From the NCBI RefSeq assembly GCF_900110775.1, contig NZ_FOEP01000002.1, positions 372,001 through 436,000 on the forward strand: a stretch of 64,000 bases of DNA. Direction: 5' to 3'. Positions 42,650 through 52,082 of the stretch are shown here, piece by piece. Made by a program: the position numbers and the translations under genes. A model generated the notes under the pieces. That model made no database searches. It worked only from the letters and a program-made list of their open reading frames with translations, and was not told the DNA's origin. Source of the DNA: Thalassovita taeanensis (GTDB lineage Bacteria > Pseudomonadota > Alphaproteobacteria > Rhodobacterales > Rhodobacteraceae). Numbering within the stretch: the stretch's first letter is position 1; each line of letters begins with the position of its first letter.

Positions 42650-44578
42650 TTATTCAAACAGCTTCTTCAGCCCCTTCAGCGCCTCATCCTCCAGCTTTTT
42701 CTTCACGGCATCCTCGACCTTCTCGCCGTCTTCGACCTTTACGCCCAGCTCTTTCTCGATCTTCTCGGCCACCTTCGCCTTGACCTTCTCTTGCGCTGCC
42801 TCTTTCTCTTCCTTGAAGTTCAGATCGATTGCCTTCTCAAGATCGGCCGAGATCTTTGGGTTGCCCCACCCGCCACGAATGCGCACCGGAATAGCCAACC
42901 CTTTGCCATCCCGCGCGGTGATCGCCTTGGGCGTGAACAGATAGTCAATGTCCTGCGCCCCCAAGCCCACGCGCCCCTCGCCCGTGGCCGTTATCAACGG
43001 CAGGCTCAGCAGCAGATCCTTGTTGGTCAGGTTCCCGCCCGCCATGGTGAACGTCGCCCCCAGACTGTCAAACACCGTGGTCCCGCCACTGTTCACGCCC
43101 GAGCGCATCAAACTGTCCAGGTCGATCCCTTCAATGGTGCCGCGCCCCATCGACACCCCGCCCTTGCCCTCAAGACTGTGCATGATCGCATCGACCGAAT
43201 TGCCCACAGCCAGAAATGTCAAATCGCCCTGCGCCTTGCCGGTAAACCGCCGCACGCCGATCAGATCGCCCAGCAAATCCTTCATCTCAACACCGCTGGC
43301 GGTCACGTTGCCGCCCACACTCAGCCCGCTGCGATTGTTGGCCACGACCTGCCCGGCGACAGTGCCCTGATACCCCGCAAGCTGGCGCAGGTTGACCACC
43401 GCGCGCGACCGATCCACCGTCGCCAGCACCTGCGCCGCACCAAAGCTCAGCCCGGCCACGCGCACGCCCTCGGCGCTCAGTGACACCTCACCGTCAAACG
43501 CGCCCAGTGCGCTTGCATCAATCTTGTCGCGCGACCATCCGCTGCCCGCCGCAGGGGGCGCCGTGCCGCCCGTGTCCGTCAGCCCCGACAGGTCCAGAAC
43601 CCCGGCGGCCAACCGCGCGGTCACCACAGGTTTTGCCCCGCCCAGCGCCACATCCGCAGCACCACTCAGGCGGTTCTGATCCAGCACCACCGCCATATCC
43701 CGCAGGCTCAGCCCCAGCGCGCTGGTCAGCGTCAGATCCGCCGTCAGCCCCGCCTTGCGCCCAAACCCGGCAGGCAGATCGATCCCGCCCACACCCAGCG
43801 CTGCCAGAAATGCCGCCGTATCGGACAGCTCCGCACTCACCCGCCCCTGCGCCTGCGGCTGCGCCCCGATCCGGCCCTCAAACGTCGCCTTGCCGCCACG
43901 CGCCTCGGCCAGCACCGTCACCGTGCTCAGCGCGCCATCAATCAATGCGCCCAAGTCCCCCAGCTTGCCCGAAATGCTCAGCGGCGACGCGCCATAGCTC
44001 AGCTTGCCGGAAAACTCGGCCCCGCCGCGGTACTCCGGCCAGCGCAGATCGAAATCCACCGCGCTGACCTGCGTTTGCGCCCCGGTTTCGTGATCAACAT
44101 AGCGCAGGCTGCCGTTCGAAATCAGCGCGCGATCCAGCGACAGCGCCAGCGCATTGCCCGCCCCCGCCGGTTGCCCCGAGGGCGCCACCCCAGCCACGCC
44201 CAGCTCCCAGTTGACGCGCCCATCCTTGGCCCGCTCCAGCAAAATCCGGGGGCGCACGGCCTCCAACCCGGTGATCTTCACCGCGCCGCGGATCAGCGAC
44301 ATCAGATCGACCCCAACCTTCAAACTGTCCGCCTCCAGCATCGGCCCCGCGCCGGACCACGCCGCGTTGGCAATCGTCAACGCCCCCGTGCTGACGCCCA
44401 GCACCGGATAATAACTGACCTGCGTCTCGCCTGATAAAACCACCTCGCGCCCGGTCTGCGCCCGGATCTGATCCACCGCCACCCGCGCAATCCGGTCCCC
44501 CGGCAACAGCAGCAGCGACACCGCCGCCACCCCGATCAACACCACCACAAACCCGATCAGCCGAAAAATCCACCGCAT
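42650..44578 (-). CDS. AsmA-family protein
   Basis: A 642-residue protein. An N-terminal membrane helix (WIFRLIGFVVVLIGVAAVSLLL) anchors it, and the bulk should lie in the periplasm. The AsmA N-domain reads GREVVLSGETQVSYYPVLGV, and the C-domain has GKGGVSMGRGTIEGIDL and LTNKDLLLSLPLITATGEG. The last 55 residues are very rich in Lys and Glu and may form a helix. AsmA-like proteins are thought to bridge the envelope in lipid transport or outer-membrane assembly. The ATG at 44578 has GAGGG upstream; a GTG at 44581 is an alternative. Confidence 0.88.
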   Translation of the reverse strand: MRWIFRLIGFVVVLIGVAAVSLLLLPGDRIARVAVDQIRAQTGREVVLSGETQVSYYPVLGVSTGALTIANAAWSGAGPMLEADSLKVGVDLMSLIRGAVKITGLEAVRPRILLERAKDGRVNWELGVAGVAPSGQPAGAGNALALSLDRALISNGSLRYVDHETGAQTQVSAVDFDLRWPEYRGGAEFSGKLSYGASPLSISGKLGDLGALIDGALSTVTVLAEARGGKATFEGRIGAQPQAQGRVSAELSDTAAFLAALGVGGIDLPAGFGRKAGLTADLTLTSALGLSLRDMAVVLDQNRLSGAADVALGGAKPVVTARLAAGVLDLSGLTDTGGTAPPAAGSGWSRDKIDASALGAFDGEVSLSAEGVRVAGLSFGAAQVLATVDRSRAVVNLRQLAGYQGTVAGQVVANNRSGLSVGGNVTASGVEMKDLLGDLIGVRRFTGKAQGDLTFLAVGNSVDAIMHSLEGKGGVSMGRGTIEGIDLDSLMRSGVNSGGTTVFDSLGATFTMAGGNLTNKDLLLSLPLITATGEGRVGLGAQDIDYLFTPKAITARDGKGLAIPVRIRGGWGNPKISADLEKAIDLNFKEEKEAAQEKVKAKVAEKIEKELGVKVEDGEKVEDAVKKKLEDEALKGLKKLFE

Positions 44579-44710
44579 CACAAACCCTCACTCCGCTGTG
44601 CTTGCAATCACCCTAGGCCCGCTTGCTGCCACGCTCAACTCGCCTTCCCCGCCAAAGACGAAATCCGCCCAAAATTCCCCCGCCACACGCAAGGCGCCCC
44701 AACCATTCAC

Positions 44711-44736
44711 ATTTTCCAAATATCCCCGCCGGAGGC
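44711..44736 (-). repeat. Extragenic repeat, copy C (minus-strand orientation)
   Basis: On the minus strand the sequence reads GCCTCCGGCGGGGATATTT followed by GGAAAAT. The first part matches copy A at 28977 in all but a few positions. It lies between the divergent AsmA-like and rimO genes. This form is familiar to me from other Rhodobacterales genomes. Confidence 0.6.
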
Positions 44737-44796
44737 CCGACACCGCAAAACAGCAACACCCTTCCCACCGCGCCATGTCGTCGCTATATCCCGCCC

Positions 44797-46179
44797 ATGT
44801 CCCAGAACCCGCCGAATCTTCGCCCCGACCTCGCCCCGCGTGCCCGCCTCACGGACACGCCCCGCCATGGCCAGCCCACCATCGGCATGGTCAGCCTCGG
44901 CTGCCCCAAAGCGCTGGTCGACAGCGAACGTATCCTCACGCGCCTGCGCGCCGAAGGGTATGGCATCTCGCCCGATTATTCCGGGGCCGATGCGGTGATC
45001 GTCAACACCTGCGGCTTCCTTGATTCCGCCAAGGCTGAATCCCTCGATGCCATCGGCGAAGCGCTGAAAGAAAACGGTCGCGTCATCGTCACCGGCTGTC
45101 TGGGCGCTGAGCCTGACTATATCCGCGAACACCACCCCAAGATCCTTGCGGTCACCGGCCCGCACCAATACGAACAGGTGCTTGATGCCGTCCACACCGC
45201 CGTTCCGCCTGATCCCGATCCCTTCATCGACCTGCTGCCCGCCTCGGGTGTCAAACTGACGCCGCGCCACTACAGCTACCTCAAGATTTCCGAGGGCTGT
45301 AACCACAAGTGCAAGTTCTGCATCATTCCTGACATGCGCGGCCGCCTTGCCTCGCGCCCTGCCCACGCGATCCTGCGCGAGGCTGAAAAGCTTGTTGAAA
45401 GCGGCGTCAAGGAACTGCTGGTGATCTCTCAGGACACCTCTGCTTACGGTCTCGACATCAAACACGCGACCGACCGGGGCCACCGCGCCCATATCACCGA
45501 CCTTGCCCGTGATCTGGGCAGCCTCGGCGCTTGGGTGCGCCTGCACTATGTCTATCCCTACCCGCATGTGCGCGACCTGATCCCGCTGATGGCGGACCCG
45601 GCAAACGGCGTGCTGCCCTATCTCGACATTCCGTTCCAGCACGCGCACCCGGATGTGCTCAAACGTATGGCACGCCCCGCCGCCGCCGCCAAAACTCTGG
45701 ACGAAATCGCCGCCTGGCGCGCCACCTGCCCTGACATCACCCTGCGTTCGACCTTCATCGTCGGCTATCCCGGCGAAACCGAGGCCGAGTTTCAGACCCT
45801 GCTGGACTGGCTGGACGAGGCCCAGTTGGACCGCGTCGGTTGCTTCCAATACGAAAACGTCGCTGGCGCGCGCTCGAACGCGCTGCCCGACCATGTGCCC
45901 GACGAGATCAAGCAAGACCGCTGGGACCGTTTCATGCAGAAATCACAGGCGATTTCCGAGGCCAAGCTGGCAGCGAAAGTCGGTCAGGTGATCGACGTGA
46001 TCGTGGACGACATCGACGAGGACGGCATCGCCACCTGCCGCACCAAGGCCGACGCGCCAGAGATCGACGGGAACCTGTTCATTGACGAGGCAACCGAAGC
46101 GCTGTCCGTGGGCGATATCGTGCGGGTCGAAGTAGATGAGGCCGGCGATTACGACCTGTGGGGCAAGCGCGCCGATTGA
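44797..46179 (+). CDS. rimO: Ribosomal protein S12 methylthiotransferase RimO
   Basis: A 460-residue methylthiotransferase. The N-terminal iron-sulfur domain has Cys in [25 protein letters not shown] and VTGCLGAE. The radical-SAM cluster motif is CNHKCKFC (C168, C172, C175), followed by [12 protein letters not shown], which distinguishes RimO from MiaB. A TRAM domain ends the protein. It methylthiolates an Asp of ribosomal protein S12. The start [11 protein letters not shown] was chosen by alignment to the conserved part; no strong ribosome site is seen, and the upstream frame crosses the extragenic repeat. Confidence 0.95.
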   Translation: MSQNPPNLRPDLAPRARLTDTPRHGQPTIGMVSLGCPKALVDSERILTRLRAEGYGISPDYSGADAVIVNTCGFLDSAKAESLDAIGEALKENGRVIVTGCLGAEPDYIREHHPKILAVTGPHQYEQVLDAVHTAVPPDPDPFIDLLPASGVKLTPRHYSYLKISEGCNHKCKFCIIPDMRGRLASRPAHAILREAEKLVESGVKELLVISQDTSAYGLDIKHATDRGHRAHITDLARDLGSLGAWVRLHYVYPYPHVRDLIPLMADPANGVLPYLDIPFQHAHPDVLKRMARPAAAAKTLDEIAAWRATCPDITLRSTFIVGYPGETEAEFQTLLDWLDEAQLDRVGCFQYENVAGARSNALPDHVPDEIKQDRWDRFMQKSQAISEAKLAAKVGQVIDVIVDDIDEDGIATCRTKADAPEIDGNLFIDEATEALSVGDIVRVEVDEAGDYDLWGKRAD

Positions 46180-46189
46180 ACCAAACCTC

Positions 46190-46215
46190 GTCATGCCACC
46201 CAACGGTGGCATGAC
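46190..46215 (+). terminator. Hairpin after rimO
   Basis: GTCATGCCACC (46190-46200) pairs perfectly with GGTGGCATGAC (46205-46215) around CAAC, eleven bases past the stop. No T-run follows. Confidence 0.6.
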
Positions 46216-46355
46216 CGCATCTTAGTGCCGCGTGGGCGGCCATACCTTCGACCAGCGGCCTGCCGTTGGGCGGATGATGTTAGCGACTAAACACAAGCCA
46301 AAAACCCCTTCGGCCAATACTCATGGCGCATGGCCGGAAAACATGAGGGGACCCC

Positions 46356-47510
46356 ATGCTGCTTACCCACGAACACAACGAACTGCGCCGCACCGTCACG
46401 CGCTGGGTCGAAGACGAGATCAACCCGCATATCGACGAATGGGAAGCCGCAGGCATTTTTCCGGCGCATGAGGTCTTCAAATCCTTGGGTGATCGCGGCC
46501 TGCTTGGGGTTCACAAGCCGGAAAAATTCGGCGGGATGGGCTTGGATTTCTCCTTCGCCGCAGTGATGGCCGAAGCGCTGGCCGCCATCAAGGCGGGCGG
46601 CGTTCCAATGGCGATCGGGGCTCAGACCGATATGTGCACCCCCGCCTTGGCTCAGCACGGCAGCGACGCGCTACGCGAAGAGTTTCTGCGCCCGGCAATC
46701 GCGGGCGAATATGTCGGCTGTATCGGCGTGTCCGAACCGGGGGGCGGCTCCGACGTGGCCGCGCTGAAGACAACGGCGCGCAAGGACGGCGATGATTACG
46801 TAATCAACGGCACCAAGCTGTGGATCACCAATGGCACGCAGGCCGATTTCTGCTGCCTTCTGGCCAATACCGGCGACGGGCCGATACATCAGAACAAATC
46901 GCTGATCATCGTTCCGATGAAAACCAAAGGCGTCGAGGTCACCAAGAAGATCACCAAGATCGGGATGAATTCCTCAGATACCGCTCAGATTTTCTTTGAC
47001 GATGTGCGGGTGCCGCAGCGCAACCGGATCGGCGAAGAAAACAAGGGCTTCATCTATCAGATGCAGCAGTTCCAGTACGAGCGGCTTTGGTGCGCGTTGA
47101 ACGCGGCTGCGGTTTTTCAGCGTGCCATTGATATCACCGTTGACTACACCAAAGAGCGCAAGGCCTTTGGCCGGTCGCTCAGCGACAACCAATGGATCGG
47201 CTTCAAGCTGGCGGAAATGCAGACCGAGGTCGAGGCCCTGAACGCGCTCAACTGGAAGGGTGTCGAGATGGTCGTGGCCGGACAGGATGCCACAAAAGTC
47301 GCGACCATGGCCAAGCTGATGGCGGGCAAACTGTCGCGGACATTGCCGGATGGCTGCCTGCAATTCTGGGGTGGCATGGGCTATTCCGACGAAAGCGAGA
47401 TTTCCCGCCTTTACCGCGATGCGCGCCTGACCGCGATTGGCGGCGGCGCAGACGAGGTCATGCTGCAAATCCTGACGAAATACATGGGCATTTTCGGCAG
47501 CAATCACTAG
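46356..47510 (+). CDS. Acyl-CoA dehydrogenase (AtuD-like, citronellyl-CoA type)
   Basis: A 384-residue flavoenzyme. N-terminal HEHNELRRTVTRWVEDEINPHIDEWE and the GGVPMAIGAQTDMCTPALAQHG segment closely resemble, as I recall it, AtuD of Pseudomonas. The FAD loop is VSEPGGGSDVAALKT. The catalytic Glu is in the isovaleryl-type position (FQYERLW, E242), since the C-terminal site reads IGGGADEVM. AtuD oxidises citronellyl-CoA to geranyl-CoA. GAGGGGA precedes the ATG. Other genes of an Atu-like set follow within 12 kb. The specific substrate remains inference. Confidence 0.88.
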   Translation: MLLTHEHNELRRTVTRWVEDEINPHIDEWEAAGIFPAHEVFKSLGDRGLLGVHKPEKFGGMGLDFSFAAVMAEALAAIKAGGVPMAIGAQTDMCTPALAQHGSDALREEFLRPAIAGEYVGCIGVSEPGGGSDVAALKTTARKDGDDYVINGTKLWITNGTQADFCCLLANTGDGPIHQNKSLIIVPMKTKGVEVTKKITKIGMNSSDTAQIFFDDVRVPQRNRIGEENKGFIYQMQQFQYERLWCALNAAAVFQRAIDITVDYTKERKAFGRSLSDNQWIGFKLAEMQTEVEALNALNWKGVEMVVAGQDATKVATMAKLMAGKLSRTLPDGCLQFWGGMGYSDESEISRLYRDARLTAIGGGADEVMLQILTKYMGIFGSNH

Positions 47511-47514
47511 CGCT

Positions 47515-47537
47515 GCGGGGGCAGCCCCCCGCGTTTT
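47515..47537 (+). terminator. Terminator after the AtuD-like gene
   Basis: GCGGGGG (47515-47521) pairs with CCCCCGC (47526-47532) around CAGC, followed by GTTTT. It lies just past the stop at 47510, suggesting separate transcription of the next gene. Confidence 0.6.
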
Positions 47538-47596
47538 CAGCTCAATTTGGCGCCATAGCAAGTCCGCACAAGAATAAATGCGCCGCCCGCCATAGC

Positions 47597-47612
47597 GTTC
47601 AGTCAGCTGAAC
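47597..47612. promoter_or_regulatory. Palindrome GTTCAG-TCAG-CTGAAC before the acyl-CoA ligase gene
   Basis: Perfect 6-bp arms flank a four-base centre, 18 bases before the ATG at 47631. It may be an operator near a promoter or a small hairpin just upstream of the ribosome site. Confidence 0.3.
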
Positions 47613-47630
47613 AAAGTCGTGGGGGAGAAA

Positions 47631-49199
47631 ATGGCGCAGCACAATTTTAATCCGGGTATCGGCAGGCCGGAGCAGATCGCCAGAATCGCCGTTGGCGATC
47701 TGCTGCGAAGATCCGCCAGTCGCATGCCGGGCAATATCGCGGCCGTCGATGGCGAACGGTCGATCACCTACCGCGCGCTGGATCAGCAAGCGAACCGGCT
47801 GGCAAATCACCTGCTGTCGCAAGGGGCCAAACCCGGCGAGCGTACCTCGACGATCTGCGCGAACTCGATCGAATTGCTGGTGGCGATCTTCGCAATCCAC
47901 CGTGCCGGGCTGATCTGGGTTCCGATCAACCTGATGCTGGACGATGAAGACGTACAGTTCACACTGGTCCACGCCGAGGTTTCGCGCGTCATCGTTGATC
48001 GGGCATTTGCCGATCACCCCAATCTTGGCCAGGTCGCCAAAAGCCTTGGCCTGCCCCTTGTCGAAACCGAAGCCGACTTTCCGGCCGCCCAAGACCAACC
48101 TGCGACCGAACCGGACGTTGATATCGACCGCGACGATGTTGCGGCGATTATCTATACCAGCGGCACAACATCGAAACCAAAGGGCGCGATGCACACCCAC
48201 CAATCCATCGTCATGGCGATGATGAGCAATGCGGTCGAATGGAAGCTGGACCGGACCGATGGCGTCACGCTGCAACTGCCGCTGTTTCACTGCGGCGCGC
48301 ATTGCCTGATGCTGTCGCATATCATGGTTGGGGCCAAAGTCGGGCTGATGCGCGGGTTCGATCCCGAATTGACGCTGAAGACGATCCACGACAACCAACT
48401 GACGATCTGTGTTGGCCTGCCGATGATGTACGCGGCGATGATCAACCACCCGTCGCGCGCAAAATATTCTGTCGAAAGCCTGCGGTTCTGCCTGCACACC
48501 ATGGCGCCGATGGATGCGCCGCTGCTGAAGAAACTGATCGCCGACTTCTGCCCGACCTTCATGCAGACCTCTGGCCAGACTGAAATGTATCCGATCACCA
48601 CCATCTCGCAGCCCGACCGGCAGCTTGCCCGCTTTGGCAACTACTGGGGCGAGGCGACCATCGTCAACGACATGGCCATCATGGGCGACGACGGCAGCCT
48701 CGTTGCGCGCAACCAAATCGGCGAATTGGTCCATCGTGGCCCGAACGTGATGCTTGGCTATTACAAGAACCCCAAGGCGACAGCGGCCGCGCGCGCCCAT
48801 GGCTGGCACCATACCGGCGACTTGGGGATGATCACCGATGACAACGAATTCCTGTTCCTTGATCGCAACAAGGACATGATCAAGACCGGCGGCGAAAATG
48901 TCTCGTCCATTCAGATCGAAGAACAGCTTTTGGCCTGTCCGCAGGTGAAGGCCGCCATCGTGATCGGCATTCCCCACGCGCGCTGGGGCGAAGCGATTAC
49001 CGGGTTCGTGGTTCTTGATGACGGCGCCGAACCGGATGAGCAGGCCATTCTCGCGCAGATCAGCGTGCATCTTGGTAAATTCCAGATGCCGAAAAAGCTG
49101 ATCTTTGTGGACAGCGTTCCAACAACCGCCACCGGGAAGCTGCGCAAGATCGAGATGCGCCAGCAATACGCCGACCTTTATGCGGATGAATCCGCCTGA
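47631..49199 (+). CDS. AMP-forming acyl-CoA synthetase
   Basis: A 522-residue adenylate-forming ligase. The P-loop is YTSGTTSKPKGAMHTH, the adenylate motif TSGQTEMYPITTIS, and the hinge LDRNKDMIKTGGENVSS with TATGKLRKIEMR at the end. GGGGGAG lies just before the ATG at 47631; a GTG at 47619 overlaps that ribosome site and is rejected. In an Atu-like pathway this would activate citronellate or geranylate, the role proposed for AtuH. No substrate evidence is available. Confidence 0.9.
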   Translation: MAQHNFNPGIGRPEQIARIAVGDLLRRSASRMPGNIAAVDGERSITYRALDQQANRLANHLLSQGAKPGERTSTICANSIELLVAIFAIHRAGLIWVPINLMLDDEDVQFTLVHAEVSRVIVDRAFADHPNLGQVAKSLGLPLVETEADFPAAQDQPATEPDVDIDRDDVAAIIYTSGTTSKPKGAMHTHQSIVMAMMSNAVEWKLDRTDGVTLQLPLFHCGAHCLMLSHIMVGAKVGLMRGFDPELTLKTIHDNQLTICVGLPMMYAAMINHPSRAKYSVESLRFCLHTMAPMDAPLLKKLIADFCPTFMQTSGQTEMYPITTISQPDRQLARFGNYWGEATIVNDMAIMGDDGSLVARNQIGELVHRGPNVMLGYYKNPKATAAARAHGWHHTGDLGMITDDNEFLFLDRNKDMIKTGGENVSSIQIEEQLLACPQVKAAIVIGIPHARWGEAITGFVVLDDGAEPDEQAILAQISVHLGKFQMPKKLIFVDSVPTTATGKLRKIEMRQQYADLYADESA

Positions 49200-49257
49200 G
49201 CATGCGCACGGGTCGGGGCGTTCCCGATCCGCGCCATGCCCAACCGAAAGCCGAAGA

Positions 49258-50130
49258 ATGACCCAGACACCCCTTGAAAACCAAACCCTGTTCATCACCG
49301 GCGCGTCGCGTGGCATCGGGCTTGAAATCGCAAAGCGCGCAGCGCGGGACGGTGCCAATATCGTCGTGGCCGCCAAGACGATGGAACCCCACCCCACGCT
49401 GCCCGGCACCATTTTCACCGCTGCCGACGAAATCGAGGCGCTTGGCGGCAAAGCCCTGCCGCTTCAGCTGGACGTGCGCGACGATAAAGCCGTCGAAAAA
49501 GCGGTGGCGCAGGCGGCGCAGCATTTTGGTGGCATTGATATTCTGGTCAACAACGCCAGCGCGATCAATCTGGCCAACACCGACGATGTGCAGATGAAAC
49601 GGTTTGACCTGATGCATCAGGTCAACACGCGCGGCACCTATCTGATGTCCAAGACCGCCCTGCCCTATCTTCGCAAGTCTGCAAATGCGCATATCCTGAT
49701 GCTGTCGCCGCCCCTGGATATGGATGCAAAATGGTTCGCGCCGCATATCGCCTATACGATGGCCAAGTTCGGCATGAGCATGTGCGTGCTGGGTCTGGCA
49801 GAAGAGGTGCGCGCCGATGGCATTGCGGTAAATGCGCTTTGGCCGCGCACCACGGTGGCAACCTCTGCCGTCCAGAATGTCATCGGTAGCGCGCTGATGA
49901 ATTCCAGCAGAACGCCCGAAATCATGGCCGATGCGGCCTATGCCATATTCTGCCGCGATGCGTCGACCTTTACCGGCAATTTCGTGTTGGACGACGAAGT
50001 TCTGGCCGAAGCAGGCGTAAGCAATTTCGACACATACCGCGTGAACCCGTCCTGCCCGTTGCAGATCGACATGTTCGTGCAGAACAGCCGCCCCTTCCCC
50101 AAAGGATCGACGCTCGCCGCTGTGAAATAA
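49258..50130 (+). CDS. SDR oxidoreductase, AtuB/HSDL2-like
   Basis: A 290-residue SDR, longer than classical SDRs. The motif ITGASRGIGLEIAKRAARDGANIVVAAKTMEPHP with a following PGTIFTAADEIEALGG insert is typical of the HSDL2/AtuB group. NNAS appears as VNNASAINL and the catalytic YxxxK as YTMAK. It probably oxidises or reduces a terpenoid alcohol, aldehyde or hydroxyacyl-CoA. It follows the ligase by 58 bases and is closed by a strong terminator. Confidence 0.9.
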   Translation: MTQTPLENQTLFITGASRGIGLEIAKRAARDGANIVVAAKTMEPHPTLPGTIFTAADEIEALGGKALPLQLDVRDDKAVEKAVAQAAQHFGGIDILVNNASAINLANTDDVQMKRFDLMHQVNTRGTYLMSKTALPYLRKSANAHILMLSPPLDMDAKWFAPHIAYTMAKFGMSMCVLGLAEEVRADGIAVNALWPRTTVATSAVQNVIGSALMNSSRTPEIMADAAYAIFCRDASTFTGNFVLDDEVLAEAGVSNFDTYRVNPSCPLQIDMFVQNSRPFPKGSTLAAVK

Positions 50131-50156
50131 CCCCTCACGCCCCTTTGTGACACTCG

Positions 50157-50194
50157 AAAACCGCGCCGCACAAGCTGGCGCGGTTTTTCTTTTT
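50157..50194 (+). terminator. Rho-independent terminator after the AtuB-like SDR
   Basis: AAAACCGCGCC (50157-50167) pairs with GGCGCGGTTTT (50177-50187) around nine bases, and the T-rich tail continues as TCTTTTT. This is a textbook intrinsic terminator, 27 bases past the stop. Confidence 0.88.
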
Positions 50195-50264
50195 GGGCGC
50201 GCGCCAACAAGCCGCGCACATTTCGTCAGGCGATTTTGCTTGACTAAATTGCGCGCCAACATGC

Positions 50265-50272
50265 TATGCATA
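50265..50272. promoter_or_regulatory. TATGCATA palindrome in the promoter region of the kinase-GntR operon
   Basis: TATGCATA sits at the position of a possible -10 box; TTGACT (50240-50245) upstream could be the -35, although the 19-base spacing is long. FCD-type GntR regulators often bind short AT-rich palindromes of this kind, and such a regulator is the second gene of this operon. Autoregulation is inferred. Confidence 0.35.
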
Positions 50273-50300
50273 CAGACGAAAAAGCAAAACGGGGTGAGGA

Positions 50301-51347
50301 ATGCAAGGCGACACCGATACGGCGCGCGCGTCCGGTCAAATGGATACGGACCGGCTTCGCGTTTGGCTGTCGCAGAATGTCGCCGGTTTTCAAGGCCCGA
50401 TGCAGATCACAAAGTTTGAAGGCGGGCAATCGAACCCAACGTTCAAAATCGCCGCCGCCTCGGGCGACTATGTCTTGCGCCGCAAGCCGCCGGGTCCGGT
50501 GCTGCCCAGCGCCCATGCGGTTGACCGCGAATATCGCGTCCTGTCGGCCCTGTCCGAAACCGCTGTTCCGGTTCCCAAAGTGCACGCGCTCTGCCTTGAT
50601 GAAGCGGTCCTTGGCAGCATGTTTTACGTGATGGACATGATCCCCGGCCGCACCTTCTGGGACCCGCGCCTGCCCGATCAAACCAAGGCGGAACGCGCGG
50701 CGATTTTCGACGGGATGAACCAGACTATCGCCGCCATCCACAGCATTGATCCGAAATCGGTCGGGCTGGAGGGGTTTGGCCGCAGCGAAAACTATCTGCA
50801 ACGGCAGGTGTCCCGGTGGACCAAGCAATACCACGCCTCGGCCACCATCGAAAACCCGGCGATGGACAAGATCATCGAATGGCTGCCCAAACACCTGCCC
50901 CAAGATAACATCTCGGGCATCGTGCACGGGGATTATCGGCTGGACAACGTCCTGATCCACCCGTCAGAACCGCGTATCGTTGCTGTGCTTGATTGGGAAC
51001 TTTCGACCATCGGCAACCCGCTTGCGGATTTCGCCTATCACGTGATGACCTGGCGGTTCGCGCCCGAATTGTTCCGGGGGCTGGGCGGGGAAGACCTGAA
51101 AACGCTCGGAATCCCTGACGAGACCGAATATCTGGAAACCTACCTGCGCCGCACCGGCTTCGATAGGCCCGATGACTGGGAGTTCTACGTTATCCTCAGC
51201 ATGTTCAGGCTCGCCTCGATCCTCCAGGGCATTGCCAAACGCGCGATTACAGGCACCGCCGCCAATGCCGACGCGGTCGAGGTCGGCGCCAAGGCCGTCC
51301 CCATCTCGGAACTGGCGTGGGGCATCATCGCCTCACGAGAAGGATAA
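50301..51347 (+). CDS. APH-fold phosphotransferase (ACAD10/LvaA-like kinase), second copy
   Basis: A 348-residue kinase-like protein, clearly paralogous to that at 13468-14502. The motifs GGQSNPTFKIAAASGDYVLRR, VHGDYRLDNVLI and VLDWELSTIGNPLADFAY carry the nucleotide loop, catalytic Asp and metal Asp. GGGGTGAGGA precedes the ATG. The operon continues with a GntR regulator and two SDRs. As in LvaA and ACAD10/11, it may phosphorylate a hydroxyacyl-CoA before beta-oxidation-like elimination; no acyl-CoA dehydrogenase is fused to it. Confidence 0.88.
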   Translation: MQGDTDTARASGQMDTDRLRVWLSQNVAGFQGPMQITKFEGGQSNPTFKIAAASGDYVLRRKPPGPVLPSAHAVDREYRVLSALSETAVPVPKVHALCLDEAVLGSMFYVMDMIPGRTFWDPRLPDQTKAERAAIFDGMNQTIAAIHSIDPKSVGLEGFGRSENYLQRQVSRWTKQYHASATIENPAMDKIIEWLPKHLPQDNISGIVHGDYRLDNVLIHPSEPRIVAVLDWELSTIGNPLADFAYHVMTWRFAPELFRGLGGEDLKTLGIPDETEYLETYLRRTGFDRPDDWEFYVILSMFRLASILQGIAKRAITGTAANADAVEVGAKAVPISELAWGIIASREG

Positions 51348-51353
51348 GACGAC

Positions 51354-52082
51354 ATGCCTGAAGAGAACAAGAAACTCAAACTCTACACCCCTCAGAAGAA
51401 CAGCAGCCCCGACCGCGAATGCACGTCCGATACCATCGTCCGCGATGTCGTGCGGGGCCTGTATGAAGGGCGCTATGTTCCGGGGCAGCGCCTGGTCGAA
51501 CCCGATATGATGCGCGAATACGGCGTCAGCCGCAGCACCGTGCGCGAAACCATCAAGCAGCTGACCGCCGATGGCATCGCCAATTATGTGCAGTTTCGCG
51601 GCGCGCATATTCGCCGGTTAACGCGCCGGGACGCGGCCAATATCTTTGCGATTACCGAAGTCATCCTTGGCCTTGCCGCACGCCAGGCCGCTGAAAACAT
51701 CGAACAGCCCGGCGCCAAGGACGAACTGCTGGACTGCGTCGCGGCAATTTGCGGCTATGAGGACGGGAACGAACGGTTCGAATTCATCCGGCTGCGCAAT
51801 CGGTTCTTCCAGAAGGTCGTGCAGATCAGCGGCAATACCGAACTGAACACGATCATCCCGAAGCTTCAGGTTCACCTTGTTCGCAATCGCCTGCTTGTTC
51901 CCAAGGCCGAGCGCGAAGCCGGGTATTCGATGATGGCGCAGGAAATCCTGTCGGGGAACGGCGAAAGGGCCGAAACCGCAACGCGGGAATATGTGCAGAA
52001 AATAGCGGGCTTCACACTGCCCTATTTCGAGGAAGAAGTCGGAACTCCGAAAAAGAAACAGGGCAAACAAAGCGATGAATAA
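51354..52082 (+). CDS. GntR-family regulator (FCD type)
   Basis: A 242-residue regulator. The winged helix is at about residues 25-90 (GLYEGRYVPGQRLVEPDMMREYGVSRSTVRETIKQL). An all-helical FCD-type ligand domain follows, with RLRNRFFQKVVQISGN. The tail is rich in Lys. AGAAGGA precedes the ATG. It overlaps the next gene by eight bases. It is the likely local regulator of this operon and perhaps of the flanking Atu-like genes. Confidence 0.93.
   Translation: MPEENKKLKLYTPQKNSSPDRECTSDTIVRDVVRGLYEGRYVPGQRLVEPDMMREYGVSRSTVRETIKQLTADGIANYVQFRGAHIRRLTRRDAANIFAITEVILGLAARQAAENIEQPGAKDELLDCVAAICGYEDGNERFEFIRLRNRFFQKVVQISGNTELNTIIPKLQVHLVRNRLLVPKAEREAGYSMMAQEILSGNGERAETATREYVQKIAGFTLPYFEEEVGTPKKKQGKQSDE

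Noticed and set aside
46974-49451. 825-codon minus-strand frame across the AtuD-like and ligase genes
   Set aside because: It crosses a terminator, two gene boundaries and two unrelated genes without any recognisable domain.
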